A DNA stretch of 64,000 nucleotides from G963677085 sp963677085 (GCA_963677085.2 CAXXFH010000002.1:62001-126000); one strand, 5' to 3'; counted from the first letter of the stretch, positions 9,894 through 18,708 are shown. Notes: generated by a model from the sequence alone, not told the origin. Numbers and translations: made by a program.

Positions 9894-11234
9894 CTAAACC
9901 ACCAACTCCTGGCGCATTTTTCCGCCACGGACAATGTGGATTGGCCGATTGCCTGGGGCCAGCAAACGTTTCTCGTGCTCGATGCCCAAGAGTTGATAAA
10001 GCGTGGCGAACAGATCGGCCGGTTCGAGCGGGTCGGTTTCCACTTCGCTGGCCGTAGCACTTGATCTCCCGTAAACCAGGCCCTTCTGAATTCCACCGCC
10101 GGCCAGTACGATACTGAACACCCGGGGAAAGTGGTCGCGGCCACGGTCCTTGTTGATTTTGGGCGTGCGACCGAACTCGCTGGAGAGCATCACCAGCGTG
10201 CTGTCCAACAGTCCGGTGCGATCCAGGTCGCGGATCAACGCCGCGAAGGCTTGGTCCAGGGCCGGCATTTGGCGTTTCATTCCTGGAATGATATCGCGGT
10301 GCATGTCCCAACTGCCGTACGTCAGGGTGACGATCCGCACGCCGGCGGCGATCAAACGTCGGGCCATCAGCATGCGCTGTCCGGCGGCGTTGCGTCCGTA
10401 TTCGTCGCGAACGGCAGCCGGTTCGGCTTCGATGTTGAACGCCTCGCGAGCCTCGGGCGAACTGATCAGGCTGTACGCCCGTTGGTAGAACGTGTCCATG
10501 GCGTCCAACGCGTCGGACTCTTCCAACGCCGCGAAGTGCGAATTTACCGCGTCGAGCATGCTGCGACGCGTGGCGAAACGTTGATCGTCGACGCCGCCAG
10601 GAAGGCTCAAGTCGCGAACCTTGAAGCCGGAACTCGCCGGGTCGGAGCCCAAACCGAAGGGGCCAAACGACGAACCGAGATAGCCCGTGCCAGCGTAAGG
10701 ATTTGGTTGGTTCGGCACGCACACATAGGGTGGCAGATTCTTTCGTGGCCCCAGTTCGTGGCTGATCACACTGCCCATGCTCGGGTAAACAACCGCCGGG
10801 CTGGGCCGATAGCCGGTGAACATGTTGTGCGTACCACGCTCGTGGGCCGCTTCGCCGTGGGTCATGGAACGGACCACGGTGATCTTGTCAGCCACCTGTG
10901 CGATCTGGGGGATGGTCTCGCAAAACGCAATGCCCGGTAACTTCGTCTTGACCGTGGAGAACGAGCCACGGTATTCGATCGGCGCCAGCGGCTTCGGATC
11001 GAACGACTCCTGATGGGCGATTCCGCCCGGCAAGAAGATATGGATGATACTCTTCGCCTTGGCTTCGGCTGACGGGGCTTTGTCGGGTGTTTGCGTTGTC
11101 GCGCCGCGTGCTTGTTGTAACCACAGCACATCGCCCAATGAAAGCCCGAGTGCCCCCAGGGCACCTACAGTTAGGAATTCGCGACGATTTGGTCGCGAGA
11201 ACACTCGATTGCCCTCGCACTGACATCGTGACAT
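9894..11234 (-). CDS. DUF1501 family protein with Tat signal
   Basis: The 446-residue product has a twin-arginine signal (NRREFLTVGALGALGLS) within its first 40 residues and then the full DUF1501 domain, which belongs to the alkaline phosphatase/sulfatase-like superfamily. Landmarks include FLPGGIAHQESFDPKP, THGEAAHERGTHNMFTGY, SSEFGRTPKIN and GRDHFP. It is expected to be exported folded by the Tat system; TatA-type genes occur at 14.7-15.6 kb. It is the first gene of the operon running to 2734. Members of the family pair with DUF1549/DUF1553 proteins throughout planctomycetes, but no reaction has been assigned. Confidence 0.92.
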   Translation of the reverse strand: MSRCQCEGNRVFSRPNRREFLTVGALGALGLSLGDVLWLQQARGATTQTPDKAPSAEAKAKSIIHIFLPGGIAHQESFDPKPLAPIEYRGSFSTVKTKLPGIAFCETIPQIAQVADKITVVRSMTHGEAAHERGTHNMFTGYRPSPAVVYPSMGSVISHELGPRKNLPPYVCVPNQPNPYAGTGYLGSSFGPFGLGSDPASSGFKVRDLSLPGGVDDQRFATRRSMLDAVNSHFAALEESDALDAMDTFYQRAYSLISSPEAREAFNIEAEPAAVRDEYGRNAAGQRMLMARRLIAAGVRIVTLTYGSWDMHRDIIPGMKRQMPALDQAFAALIRDLDRTGLLDSTLVMLSSEFGRTPKINKDRGRDHFPRVFSIVLAGGGIQKGLVYGRSSATASEVETDPLEPADLFATLYQLLGIEHEKRLLAPGNRPIHIVRGGKMRQELVV

Positions 11235-12059
11235 CGGATTACCTCCGTTGACAATAGGACAACCGCGATACGTGTCCTGGTTGGAAACGGACGTCGCTTG
11301 GTCGGAGTCGGAAGTAGTTGCCTAGGGAGGGCGACGCGCCGTTTCACCGGGGAACCAGTATCGCAGAGGTTCTGCGTGCAGCGTTTATGAAGGTCTCATC
11401 AGTAGGGACTACCTGCCGATGAGGCTGATTTCGGTAGGGCACTCCGAGAGCGGCAAGAGGTCGGCGCGGCAGAATCGGTGACGGAGTGAATCGCAGGGAT
11501 GCTTGTGGTGGGGCAACCCAATCGTGGTGTCAGCGTCGCCTGGCGGCGGCGTTTGTGTAAGGCGACGAAATTGTAGACGTGGTCGCTACAAAGGCAACCG
11601 GTGGAGTCAACAAATTGATGCGGGTTGCCGAAGGTTTTGCGGTCTCCACGTTGCTAGTCGTGCGCCACCGGCACACCGTTCGCTGCCGCAGGAATTGCAA
11701 TCACCGCTGGATGAACACTTGGGCGAAAGTACACCTTGGCTACCATCCGGCGACGGTTTTCGCTGGAAGATATGCGAGAATGGACGTTTTGATAATCGCC
11801 AGAACGCGCAGTTCGCCCAGATGACGTTCCAGTGCGGCGGGCCCGGCGTAAGGAAAGGGGCTTCAGCTCTTTCCTGCGACAAACGGCCGTTCAGGCCCCG
11901 GTGTGAGTGGCTTTCCGAAGCGGGACAGGGCCGAGTTACTCCATAACGGCCTTGGCCAAGGGCCGTTTGTGGGGCGTCTTGGTGGACACACTGGTTGGCG
12001 ACACGTCTTGCCGTCGCCAGAATCCCGTTCCGTTTGGTCCGATCGCGTTCGACGGCCCG
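11235..12059. other. Intergenic region, 825 bases
   Basis: This region lies upstream of the DUF1501 operon and downstream of the ABC-F gene. Open frames of up to about 147 codons occur but have no ribosome site and arginine/cysteine-rich shadow-like translations. An imperfect inverted repeat (CTCATC...GATGAG, 11395-11423) sits 160 bases before the DUF1501 start. No RNA gene was recognised. Confidence 0.45.
11945..11967 (-). terminator. Possible terminator of the ABC-F gene
   Basis: AACGGCC and GGCCGTT form a 7-bp stem around the self-complementary loop TTGGCCAAG, about 95 bases after the ABC-F stop. There is no T-run, so this is a weak call. Confidence 0.3.
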
Positions 12060-13955
12060 TTACTGTCGCTCCTCCAACTCTTCCCATCGAGCGTAGGTTT
12101 GCTGCAATGCGGCTTCGAGCGTTTTCAACTTCGCGGTCGTCTCGGCAATGGCCGGGCCGTCTTGTTGATAGAAAGCCGGATCGGCCATCGTGGCGTGCAG
12201 CTCGGTCTGTTGGGCTTCGAGCTGTTCGATCTGCCCGGGCAGATCCTTCAACTCCAACTGCTCCTTGTAGGTGAGCTTGCGGGGTTGGTCTGCCTTGGAT
12301 GGTGATGGTTTCGCCTTAGCGGCCGGCTTTCGCGTGGGTTGTTCGGCACGTGGTTCCGGTTCGGGACGTTGCGTGAGCCAGTCGTCGTAGCCGCCGGCGT
12401 ATTCCTTCACACGGCCCTGCCCTTCGAAAACCAACGTGCTGGTGACCACGTTGTTGAGAAACTCCCGGTCGTGGCTGACGACCAACAAGGTGCCGCTGAA
12501 TTCCAACAGCCGTTCTTCCAGCAACTCCAGCGTTTCCGTGTCGAGATCGTTGGTCGGCTCGTCCATAACCAGCAGGTTGGCTGGTTTGGTGAACAGTCGG
12601 GCGAGCAGCAAGCGGTTGCGTTCACCGCCAGAGAGTGTCTTGACCGCCGAGCGGGCGCGCTCGGGTGTGAAGAGAAAGTCCTGTAGGTAACCGAGTACGT
12701 GTTTCTTCTTGCCGTCGATAACGATCGATTCGGTTCCGTCGGTAACGTTTTCCTGGACCGTTCGTTCGTCGTCGAGTTGCGAGTGGAGCTGGTCGAAATA
12801 AGCAATCTGAATACCGGTGCCGTGCCGAATGGTGCCGCTGGTGGGCTGCAAGTCGCCGAGCAGCACGCGCAACAGCGTAGTTTTGCCGCAACCGTTGGGA
12901 CCGACGATTCCCACGCGGTCTCCCCGCATGATCAGCGTCGAAAGATCGTCGACAATGGGAGTTTGCCCGAAGTCGAAGGCAATGTTCTTGGTCTTGATGA
13001 CCAAGCGTCCGGAACGTTCGGCTGCTTGCAGTTCGATGCGTGCCCGACCTGCGACCTCACGCCGTTCACGCCGTTGTTGACGCATCGTTTTTAGTGCCCG
13101 AACGCGGCCTTCGTTGCGAGTACGCCGGGCCTTGATGCCGCGACGGATCCAGGCTTCTTCAGCCGCCAAGCGTTTGTCGAACAGCTCGCGCTGTTTCTCC
13201 TCGACTTCCAGGGCCGCCTGTTTGCGTTCGAGATAGGTTTCGTAGTCGCACGTGTAGCTGTTGAGTTGGCCGCGGTCGATCTCGACAATTCGAGTTGCCA
13301 GCTTGCGGACGAACGCGCGGTCGTGGGTGACAAACAACTGTGTGCCCGGCCATCGCAACAGGAAGTCTTCCAGCCAGCAGATGGCCTCGATGTCGAGGTG
13401 GTTGGTGGGTTCGTCGAGCAGCAGGATATCCGGCTGACCGGCCAACGCCTGGGCGAGCAGCACACGGCGTTTCATGCCAGCCGAAAACGACTGGCACTCG
13501 GCGTCGGGCTCCAGCGACATCTTCGACAACACGGTTTCGACCTGTTGATGGGCTTGCCATCCGCCGGAGGCGTCCAATTCGCGCTGCAATCGGTCGAGTT
13601 CGGAAGCCAGGCGATTGGTGCCCTGTTGGGCGTAGTCGTGGCTCACATGGTGATAGGCGGCCAGCAATCGTCCCTGTTCACCCAGCCCGGCGGCCACTAC
13701 GTCGAAGACCGTACCATGGATATTCGCCGGCACGTCTTGCGTAAGCCGAGCGATACGCAACCCCTGCTGCTGGATGATTTCGCCCTGCTGAAGTTCTACC
13801 TGGCCGTCGATCACCCGTATGAGCGTGGTCTTGCCGGTTCCGTTGCGTCCGACCAGACACACCCGCTCGCCGGCATCGAGGTTCAGATTGACGCCGTCCA
13901 GCAGCGGAGGATCGCCGAAGCTGATCGTTATATCGCAAAGACGCAGAAGTGCCAT
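12060..13955 (-). CDS. uup: ABC-F family ATPase, Uup type
   Basis: The 631-residue protein has two ABC ATPase domains without membrane segments, as in ABC-F proteins that act on ribosomes. Domain 1 has Walker A GRNGTGKT and Walker B DILLLDEPTNHLD. Domain 2 has GPNGCGKTT, signature LSGGERNRL and LLVMDEPTNDLD. The linker is arginine-rich. After domain 2 a proline/lysine spacer leads to a C-terminal coiled coil (about 570-631), the hallmark of Uup rather than EttA. The first signature is unusual, FSAGMKRRV in place of LSGGxxRR. The gene stands alone, with no partner in the same orientation nearby. Confidence 0.9.
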   Translation of the reverse strand: MALLRLCDITISFGDPPLLDGVNLNLDAGERVCLVGRNGTGKTTLIRVIDGQVELQQGEIIQQQGLRIARLTQDVPANIHGTVFDVVAAGLGEQGRLLAAYHHVSHDYAQQGTNRLASELDRLQRELDASGGWQAHQQVETVLSKMSLEPDAECQSFSAGMKRRVLLAQALAGQPDILLLDEPTNHLDIEAICWLEDFLLRWPGTQLFVTHDRAFVRKLATRIVEIDRGQLNSYTCDYETYLERKQAALEVEEKQRELFDKRLAAEEAWIRRGIKARRTRNEGRVRALKTMRQQRRERREVAGRARIELQAAERSGRLVIKTKNIAFDFGQTPIVDDLSTLIMRGDRVGIVGPNGCGKTTLLRVLLGDLQPTSGTIRHGTGIQIAYFDQLHSQLDDERTVQENVTDGTESIVIDGKKKHVLGYLQDFLFTPERARSAVKTLSGGERNRLLLARLFTKPANLLVMDEPTNDLDTETLELLEERLLEFSGTLLVVSHDREFLNNVVTSTLVFEGQGRVKEYAGGYDDWLTQRPEPEPRAEQPTRKPAAKAKPSPSKADQPRKLTYKEQLELKDLPGQIEQLEAQQTELHATMADPAFYQQDGPAIAETTAKLKTLEAALQQTYARWEELEERQ

Positions 13956-14527
13956 CGTGGAGAGTTCTTTCGGTGATTATCCGCTTCGTGGTGCGTTTCG
14001 TTGAGAGAAACCCAGGTCAAGGGGTGGGGGGGCCACCATTGCCGGGCTCTCGGCCCTTGCCGGGGATTCTCTGGGGCGAGTGTCGGATGCTCGGCGAACC
14101 TCGGTCACGGTCTTCAGAAGACTGTCAGCCTAACGCGATTTGGGCGGTCTGTACAGCGAGGCTCAGCGCGGTGAGACCAAGGTAGGCGGTTAGCTGTCGC
14201 CACGTGAGATTTTCGACAGGATGGACAGGATTGACGGGCTGGGGGGCCGGCATTAACGACCGTCCGAGACCACCGGTGCGGACCGTTTAACGCTCGCAAA
14301 GGAGAAAGATAAGTTTTTGCGCAGGCGATAAGGTGCGAAGTACAGGTCGACTTGGGCACGGTGTACTTGCCGACGCGGTGTGCTCGCGGATGCCTGGCGT
14401 GGCAGCACCAAGGGCTCCAATCGCCAGTCGTAACCGGAGACTATCGGGCTCCGAAAAGGGTGTTCGTGCGCGGGTGTTGCGTCCGCTTGCCTGGATGCAA
14501 AACCCACGAGGCCTTATTGAAAGAAAC
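13956..14527. other. Intergenic region
   Basis: The 572 bases between the ABC-F start and the tRNA terminator contain only short frames with no ribosome site or motif. A G-rich stretch occurs near 14020-14035. Nothing else was identified. Confidence 0.4.
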
Positions 14528-14556
14528 GAGGGGTGACGATTTTCTCGTCACCCCTC
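14528..14556 (-). terminator. Rho-independent terminator of tRNA-Val
   Basis: GAGGGGTGACGA and TCGTCACCCCTC form a perfect 12-bp stem with a 5-base loop immediately after the tRNA on its coding strand. A T-rich tail (GTTTCTTTC) follows. It fits termination of a single-tRNA transcript. Confidence 0.85.
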
Positions 14557-14562
14557 TTGAGG

Positions 14563-14636
14563 TGGGCGACACTGGATTCGAACCAGTGACCTCCACGGTG
14601 TGAGCATGGCGCTCTAACCAACTGAGCTAGCCGCCC
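14563..14636 (-). tRNA. tRNA-Val (anticodon CAC)
   Basis: The minus strand folds as a full cloverleaf. The acceptor GGGCGGC pairs with GTCGCCC with one G-T pair, the D-loop has AGTTGGTTA, the anticodon stem CCATG/CGTGG encloses CTCACAC, and the T-arm contains TTCGAAT. The anticodon CAC reads valine GUG codons. The 3' CCA is not encoded (the gene continues CCT). It lies 93 bases after the last tatA-like gene. Confidence 0.95.
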
Positions 14637-14729
14637 GTTTGCCGATGCCGGAGCACTAGTGTCTCTGGACATCGAGCCAATGCCAAAGTATCGGCGAACT
14701 CTTCCCTCGATTATCGGACACCCGTCCGC

Positions 14730-15023
14730 TTAACTTTCAACCGTTTCCGCCTTCGGCTCAGAAGCCGGGGGCTCGAACTTCGGTGCCGAGGCCTCTTCGT
14801 GGGCGTCGACCTCGTCGGGCGATGCGATTGTCGATGTCGATCGGCTGGATGCCGAATCGATGTCGTCTTCGATTCCTTGTACGCCCTTCTTAAATTCGAC
14901 AATACCCCGGCCTAGGGAACGACCGACCTCGGGCAATCGCTTGCCGAACAGCAAAACGGCGATTGCCCCGATGATCAGCATCTCCATCGGGCCAGGCGAA
15001 AAAAAAGCGAACGGGATATCCAT
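14730..15023 (-). CDS. tatA: TatA/E family twin-arginine translocase subunit
   Basis: The 97-residue product has a short N-terminal membrane helix (MEMLIIGAIAVLLFG), the hinge and amphipathic helix KRLPEVGRSLGRGIVEFKKG, and an acidic disordered tail, exactly the TatA plan. TatA oligomers form the protein-conducting part of the Tat export system, used here by the Tat-signal proteins at 9894 and 40062. A GAGGTG ribosome site precedes the ATG. It is third in a run of three TatA-like genes on the minus strand, followed by tRNA-Val. No tatB or tatC gene is in the window. Confidence 0.93.
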   Translation of the reverse strand: MDIPFAFFSPGPMEMLIIGAIAVLLFGKRLPEVGRSLGRGIVEFKKGVQGIEDDIDSASSRSTSTIASPDEVDAHEEASAPKFEPPASEPKAETVES

Positions 15024-15111
15024 GGTTCACCTCTATCGGAAAAATTTTAACGGTACATCCGAATCATGCAACCCCTGCAGAGAACGCTTGTCGGCAGGCG
15101 TCGCTTGTAGG

Positions 15112-15345
15112 TTAGTGTGTCGTGGGGCGTGGCGGATCGGTTACGTCCGTGGCGATGTCGATGGTTTCATCCCCTCGGGTATAGCCACCTGGCGACGGGT
15201 CTGGCTGGTTTTGACACGTAAAATCGCGCCGCTTCCGTCCCGTCAGCACCACCACGATCACGAGGACTACAGCCAACGGCACGCCAAGCAGCACGACCAA
15301 AACGCCGCCGATCATCAGAAGCTCAATTGGTCCAGGCATGCCCAT
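15112..15345 (-). CDS. TatA-related small membrane protein, degenerate
   Basis: This 77-residue protein starts MGMPGPIELLMIGGVLVVLL, nearly the same opening as its TatA neighbour (GMPGPLEMMIVAAIILLLFG). It then departs from TatA: the FGxxLP hinge and the amphipathic helix are missing, and a longer hydrophobic stretch (to about residue 35) runs into LTGRKRR and a polar tail. It lies 51 bases after one tatA and 88 before the other, on the same strand, so it is probably co-transcribed. It may be a diverged paralogue with a different membrane role. The conserved reading frame and position argue that it is a real gene, but its function is unknown. Confidence 0.68.
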   Translation of the reverse strand: MGMPGPIELLMIGGVLVVLLGVPLAVVLVIVVVLTGRKRRDFTCQNQPDPSPGGYTRGDETIDIATDVTDPPRPTTH

Positions 15346-15396
15346 GACCGGGGGCGTCCTTCTGCGGTTGGTTTGTCGAACCGTCGCCGGAAATGC

Positions 15397-15630
15397 TTAC
15401 TTGCTGGCCGGCTCCTCCTGCTTGGGCTTGCTGGCCTGTTCAACTTGCTGGGTGGCTTTGTCAACTTCGTCTTCGATCCCTTGCACCCCCTTTTTGAACT
15501 CGGTGATTCCCTTGCCCAGCGAGCGCATCACGCTTGGCAAGCGGTTACCGAACAGCAGCAGGATAATGGCCGCCACGATCATCATCTCCAGCGGCCCAGG
15601 CATACCAAAATAGCCCAATAGCGTGCACAT
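15397..15630 (-). CDS. tatA: TatA/E family twin-arginine translocase subunit
   Basis: The 77-residue product has the TatA membrane helix (LEMMIVAAIILLLFG), hinge NRLP and amphipathic helix SVMRSLGKGITEFKKGVQGI, then a lysine/glutamate tail. Its helix region closely matches that of the tatA gene at 14730 (GRGIVEFKKGVQGIEDDID versus GKGITEFKKGVQGIEDEVD), so the two arose by duplication. The ATG at 15630 was used; an in-frame ATG at 15603 just before PGPLE gives a more standard TatA N-terminus and may be the true start. It is first in the three-gene run. Confidence 0.9.
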   Translation of the reverse strand: MCTLLGYFGMPGPLEMMIVAAIILLLFGNRLPSVMRSLGKGITEFKKGVQGIEDEVDKATQQVEQASKPKQEEPASK

Positions 15631-15980
15631 AAACGGGTCCCCGCAGGGTTGGAATCAGGAAAAAGGCAGGACCGTCGGTACGCGAGCCAACAACGGCGCG
15701 TCCCGGGTGGGAAAGAGGATCGATCGTCTTCAGCGAGGCAGGGCCTCGGACCTGTGGGTGCTTCTGCAACGAAGAAAAACCCCGTCCCCGTTGGACGCTG
15801 AAACTTGACTCAAACGAAACGACTTTTGGGATGCAAGTAACCTACGTCGGGACCAATACTCTCTACCATTCAATTGTACTAGGGGTAACCTGCCTGTCAA
15901 ACCAATAAGTCGACCGCGAAGCCAATTGAATAACATCGCGAAACGCAAACTGCCCCCCCGCAATGGCTAACGCTCGGCGA
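15631..15980. other. Intergenic region
   Basis: These 350 bases lie between the first tatA gene and the end of the TonB-like gene, all on the minus strand. The region must hold the tatA promoter. No convincing gene, terminator or repeat was seen. Confidence 0.4.
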
Positions 15981-18143
15981 TTAGCGACTCGGTCGCCGGG
16001 CTGTTTGGGGTGCGGCTTTCACGTACATCGGCAGATAGCGGTAGTAGACTTCGAGGCACAGCGCGGCCATGGCCGTGCTGTAGACGCGGCCGCCGTAGCC
16101 CCCCCAAACGGTGCTCGGGTCCCATGAGCCGGCCAACTCGCCCGACTTCCGCTGACTTTCGACCAATGTGCGTTTCAGTGCCTCGTTCCAGCGACTCCAG
16201 TGGGTGCCTTCCAACTGGTAGGTAGCCAGGGTTCCGTAGTACCAGTAGTAAAGATTAGACTGGCCTTGGCCGGGGATCTCGCCCATCAGATAGTCGGCCG
16301 CCTCGTTGTTGGCTGGGTGCTCGCGGGGCATTCCCAGAAACTGCCAACATACCAACGCTTCGGCGGTCATAGGCCGGGAGACTTTCTCGCCGGGTCGATA
16401 AGAGGCCAATCCCCCGTGATCGCCGGCCGAAACAGAACGCAGATAGCGGATCAGGCCGTTGGTGGTTCGCACGGGCACTTGGATTCCGCCCAGCTCGGCG
16501 CTCTTGAGCACCATCAGTTGCCAGCCGGCTTGGCTGGTATCGCCGGAATCGCCGGGGTTGTAACGCCAACCGCCGCCACTGGGGTCCTGGGCGGCTATCG
16601 TGTAGTCGACGGCTCGTTGAACTGTCGGCTTCAACCGCTCGTCCTGGGTCATGCCGTAGGCCTCGCTTAGTGCGAAGGCGGCCATGGCGTGGCAGTACAT
16701 GCGTGCGTAGCCGGCGGCCGCACCGCCCAGGTTGCCGTCGCTGGCCTGCGAGTTCATCAAATACTGCAACCCCAGCCGTACGGTTTCGCGATAGGGTCCA
16801 TCGCGATGCGTATGTCCGGAAGCGAGGAAGGCCAGCAGAGCCAAGCCCGTGACACCCGTATCGGCATGGATTCCGGCTCCTTGCCGGTCGCGGCCGAGAA
16901 CCATCAGTTCTCGGCCGCCGCCGTGCGTGCGGGCGCTCCAGTGGCCATCGACATCTTGGTTGTCGGCCAACCACTTCAACGACGCAACCACGGCGGCCTC
17001 GGTGGCCGGGCTGGCCCCCCTGCGCTGAGCGATGGTCGTGCGTTGCGGTGCCACGCGAAGTTGGTACGTGCTGGGCATCGACTCGGGATCACTTTCGCGG
17101 CGCTGGCCGATCGATGGCGCAGACAACTCGCCCGTGGCAGTCGATGCCAAATCGTCGCCTCGTTGTGTCGGTGTGCTAACCGACTCGCCGGCAAACGCGT
17201 CGTTTCCGCTGCGCCCGGTCAATGCATCCACGGCGTCGACCGTTTTGCCCGCCTTTTCAGCAACCGAAGACGCCACTGCGTCGCGCGGCGCACTGCCGAG
17301 TTGCAGGCCCGACGCTTCTCCGCTTTCGCTGCGAGCGGGGCGAGTCATCTGGTCGGCCAAGCCTGCTAAGGCTTCGCCCGGGTCGAGGGTGTTCGACCTC
17401 GTTTCCAGTCGTGGTACAGGCGCCAGTTGACGCAACAGGGCCGTGGGAATGCCTGTCCGAGGGGCGCGAACGGGCGGCGACAGCGGGTCGTCGACTTGCT
17501 GGCGGCGTGCTGCGGCGGGCGTGGCCGGCACGGCACGTGACACAACTTCGCGACGCTGGGCCGAGGGAGCCTGGATTTGCTCGGGCGACTTGCCGGGCGT
17601 ACCCCGCAATGGCTGCACTGGTTCGTCGACGAAGCGTTGCGGCTCGGGTTGCTCGGCCTCGGTCAGCGTTACCCGATCGAGCGTTGGCTGGCTGGCCAAC
17701 TCGCTGGTTTGCGTCTGGATTTCGCGTTCGGGTTCGGGCAGGTCTTCCGGCTCTTGCCGTTCGGCCGGGTTGGGCTCTGGCACGGGAGTGCCTGCGTGCA
17801 GAAAACGCTCCCAAGGTTTTTCGGCCTCGCTGCTCTTTTTTGCGTCGGCAGCCGGATTCTGAGACTGGGGTCCCTCGACGAACGATACGTTGACGTACGG
17901 TTCTTCGGGCACCACCTCCGACGAGACAATCCGCACCGTCGTTGCGTAGCCGGCGAGCAGCAAATGGGCCAGTACCGACAGCGCAATGCACTTGCGCAGC
18001 GGTTTCGACTGCCCCCAGCGCGTGCGCATGAGGATAATCAACGAAACGGTCAATACGGCCAACCCGGCCCACAATATCCCCACGACCAGTTCAATGCTGG
18101 TGAGGAACTCCAGGATCCGGTCAAGTCGGATGTGGTTCATCAT
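15981..18143 (-). CDS. TonB-like N-terminus fused to squalene-cyclase-like toroid domain
   Basis: The 720-residue protein has two N-terminal membrane segments (about residues 18-38 and 52-72; the second, ALSVLAHLLLAGYATTV, resembles the TonB anchor). A long proline/glutamate/glutamine-rich linker spans about 75-360, like the TonB periplasmic spacer. The C-terminal part (about 370-700) has repeats of the prenyltransferase/squalene-oxidase type with QW-like motifs (NQDVDGHW, QASDGNLGG, QDPSGGGWRY). No DxDD or DCTAE catalytic motif is present, so it is probably not an active cyclase. It starts 3 bases after exbD ends. I infer an energised envelope protein driven by ExbB/ExbD whose periplasmic end is a binding toroid. 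The name is descriptive. Confidence 0.82.
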   Translation of the reverse strand: MMNHIRLDRILEFLTSIELVVGILWAGLAVLTVSLIILMRTRWGQSKPLRKCIALSVLAHLLLAGYATTVRIVSSEVVPEEPYVNVSFVEGPQSQNPAADAKKSSEAEKPWERFLHAGTPVPEPNPAERQEPEDLPEPEREIQTQTSELASQPTLDRVTLTEAEQPEPQRFVDEPVQPLRGTPGKSPEQIQAPSAQRREVVSRAVPATPAAARRQQVDDPLSPPVRAPRTGIPTALLRQLAPVPRLETRSNTLDPGEALAGLADQMTRPARSESGEASGLQLGSAPRDAVASSVAEKAGKTVDAVDALTGRSGNDAFAGESVSTPTQRGDDLASTATGELSAPSIGQRRESDPESMPSTYQLRVAPQRTTIAQRRGASPATEAAVVASLKWLADNQDVDGHWSARTHGGGRELMVLGRDRQGAGIHADTGVTGLALLAFLASGHTHRDGPYRETVRLGLQYLMNSQASDGNLGGAAAGYARMYCHAMAAFALSEAYGMTQDERLKPTVQRAVDYTIAAQDPSGGGWRYNPGDSGDTSQAGWQLMVLKSAELGGIQVPVRTTNGLIRYLRSVSAGDHGGLASYRPGEKVSRPMTAEALVCWQFLGMPREHPANNEAADYLMGEIPGQGQSNLYYWYYGTLATYQLEGTHWSRWNEALKRTLVESQRKSGELAGSWDPSTVWGGYGGRVYSTAMAALCLEVYYRYLPMYVKAAPQTARRPSR

Positions 18144-18146
18144 GGG

Positions 18147-18572
18147 TTAACGGGGGGAATCCGATCGTCTCAAACGCACAGAGATGCCCAAATCGCGAAC
18201 GCCAGCCTGGCGACAGGCGTTGAGCACGGCAGCAACAAGTTGGAACTTTCCTTCGGCATCGCCGCGTACCATCACGCCCAGGTCGGCGTATTGGTTTCGG
18301 GCGGCAGTCAGTTGGGCGGTTAGTTGGTCGAGCGTGACGGTCTCTTGGTCGAGCGTGACGGTGCCATCGCGGTAAATGCTAACCACTTTCCGCTCTGGGG
18401 CCGCGGTAAGCGCGCCGCGATCGGCCACCTCAGGAACGCGCAACCCGATCTTGCGTTCCAGTTCGGTAAACTTCGTACCCACCATAAAGAAGATGATCAA
18501 CAGGAAGACGATGTCGATCATCGGCGTCAGGTTAAGCGAAGGTTGTTCGTCGAGATGGGTCTTCAGCGGCAT
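18147..18572 (-). CDS. exbD: ExbD/TolR family biopolymer transport protein
   Basis: The 141-residue protein has the ExbD layout: a short cytoplasmic N-terminus, one membrane helix with the proton-path aspartate (LTPMIDIVFLLIIFFMV) and a periplasmic domain ending VRDLGISVRLRR. Together with ExbB it should convert proton motive force into movement of a TonB-like partner. Residues in the middle read TVTLDQETVTLDQ, caused by a 21-base tandem duplication at about 18320-18362. It lies between exbB and the TonB-like gene on the same strand. Confidence 0.93.
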   Translation of the reverse strand: MPLKTHLDEQPSLNLTPMIDIVFLLIIFFMVGTKFTELERKIGLRVPEVADRGALTAAPERKVVSIYRDGTVTLDQETVTLDQLTAQLTAARNQYADLGVMVRGDAEGKFQLVAAVLNACRQAGVRDLGISVRLRRSDSPR

Positions 18573-18598
18573 GACTGATACTCTCCTACGCGGCCGAC

Positions 18599-18664
18599 TG
18601 TGCCACTGGCTCTGCCAGTGCCTTTAGCCGTAGACCTCTCCACACTGGCAGAGCCAGTGGCACA
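18599..18664. repeat. 22-bp perfect inverted repeat between exbB and exbD
   Basis: Arms at 18599-18620 and 18643-18664 are perfectly complementary (core TGCCACTGGCTCTGCCAGTG), with a 22-base loop. Each arm is itself partly palindromic. It could form a strong hairpin in the exbB-exbD transcript and so set the ExbB:ExbD ratio. The core resembles other intergenic palindromes in this window. Confidence 0.8.
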
Positions 18665-18708
18665 TAAATCTGACAAAGACACGATCCCCAATTATATGAC
18701 TCGCTACA

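Noticed and set aside
9781..10722. N-terminal extension of the PPC-domain protein
   Set aside because: The extra 314 codons overlap the DUF1501 gene in another frame; the signal peptide begins at 9780.
11503..11946. 147-codon plus-strand frame between the DUF1501 and ABC-F genes
   Set aside because: Cysteine/arginine-rich, no domain, no ribosome site, unlike any accepted gene nearby.
18320..18362. 21-base tandem repeat as a regulatory site
   Set aside because: It lies inside exbD and simply duplicates seven codons (TVTLDQE).
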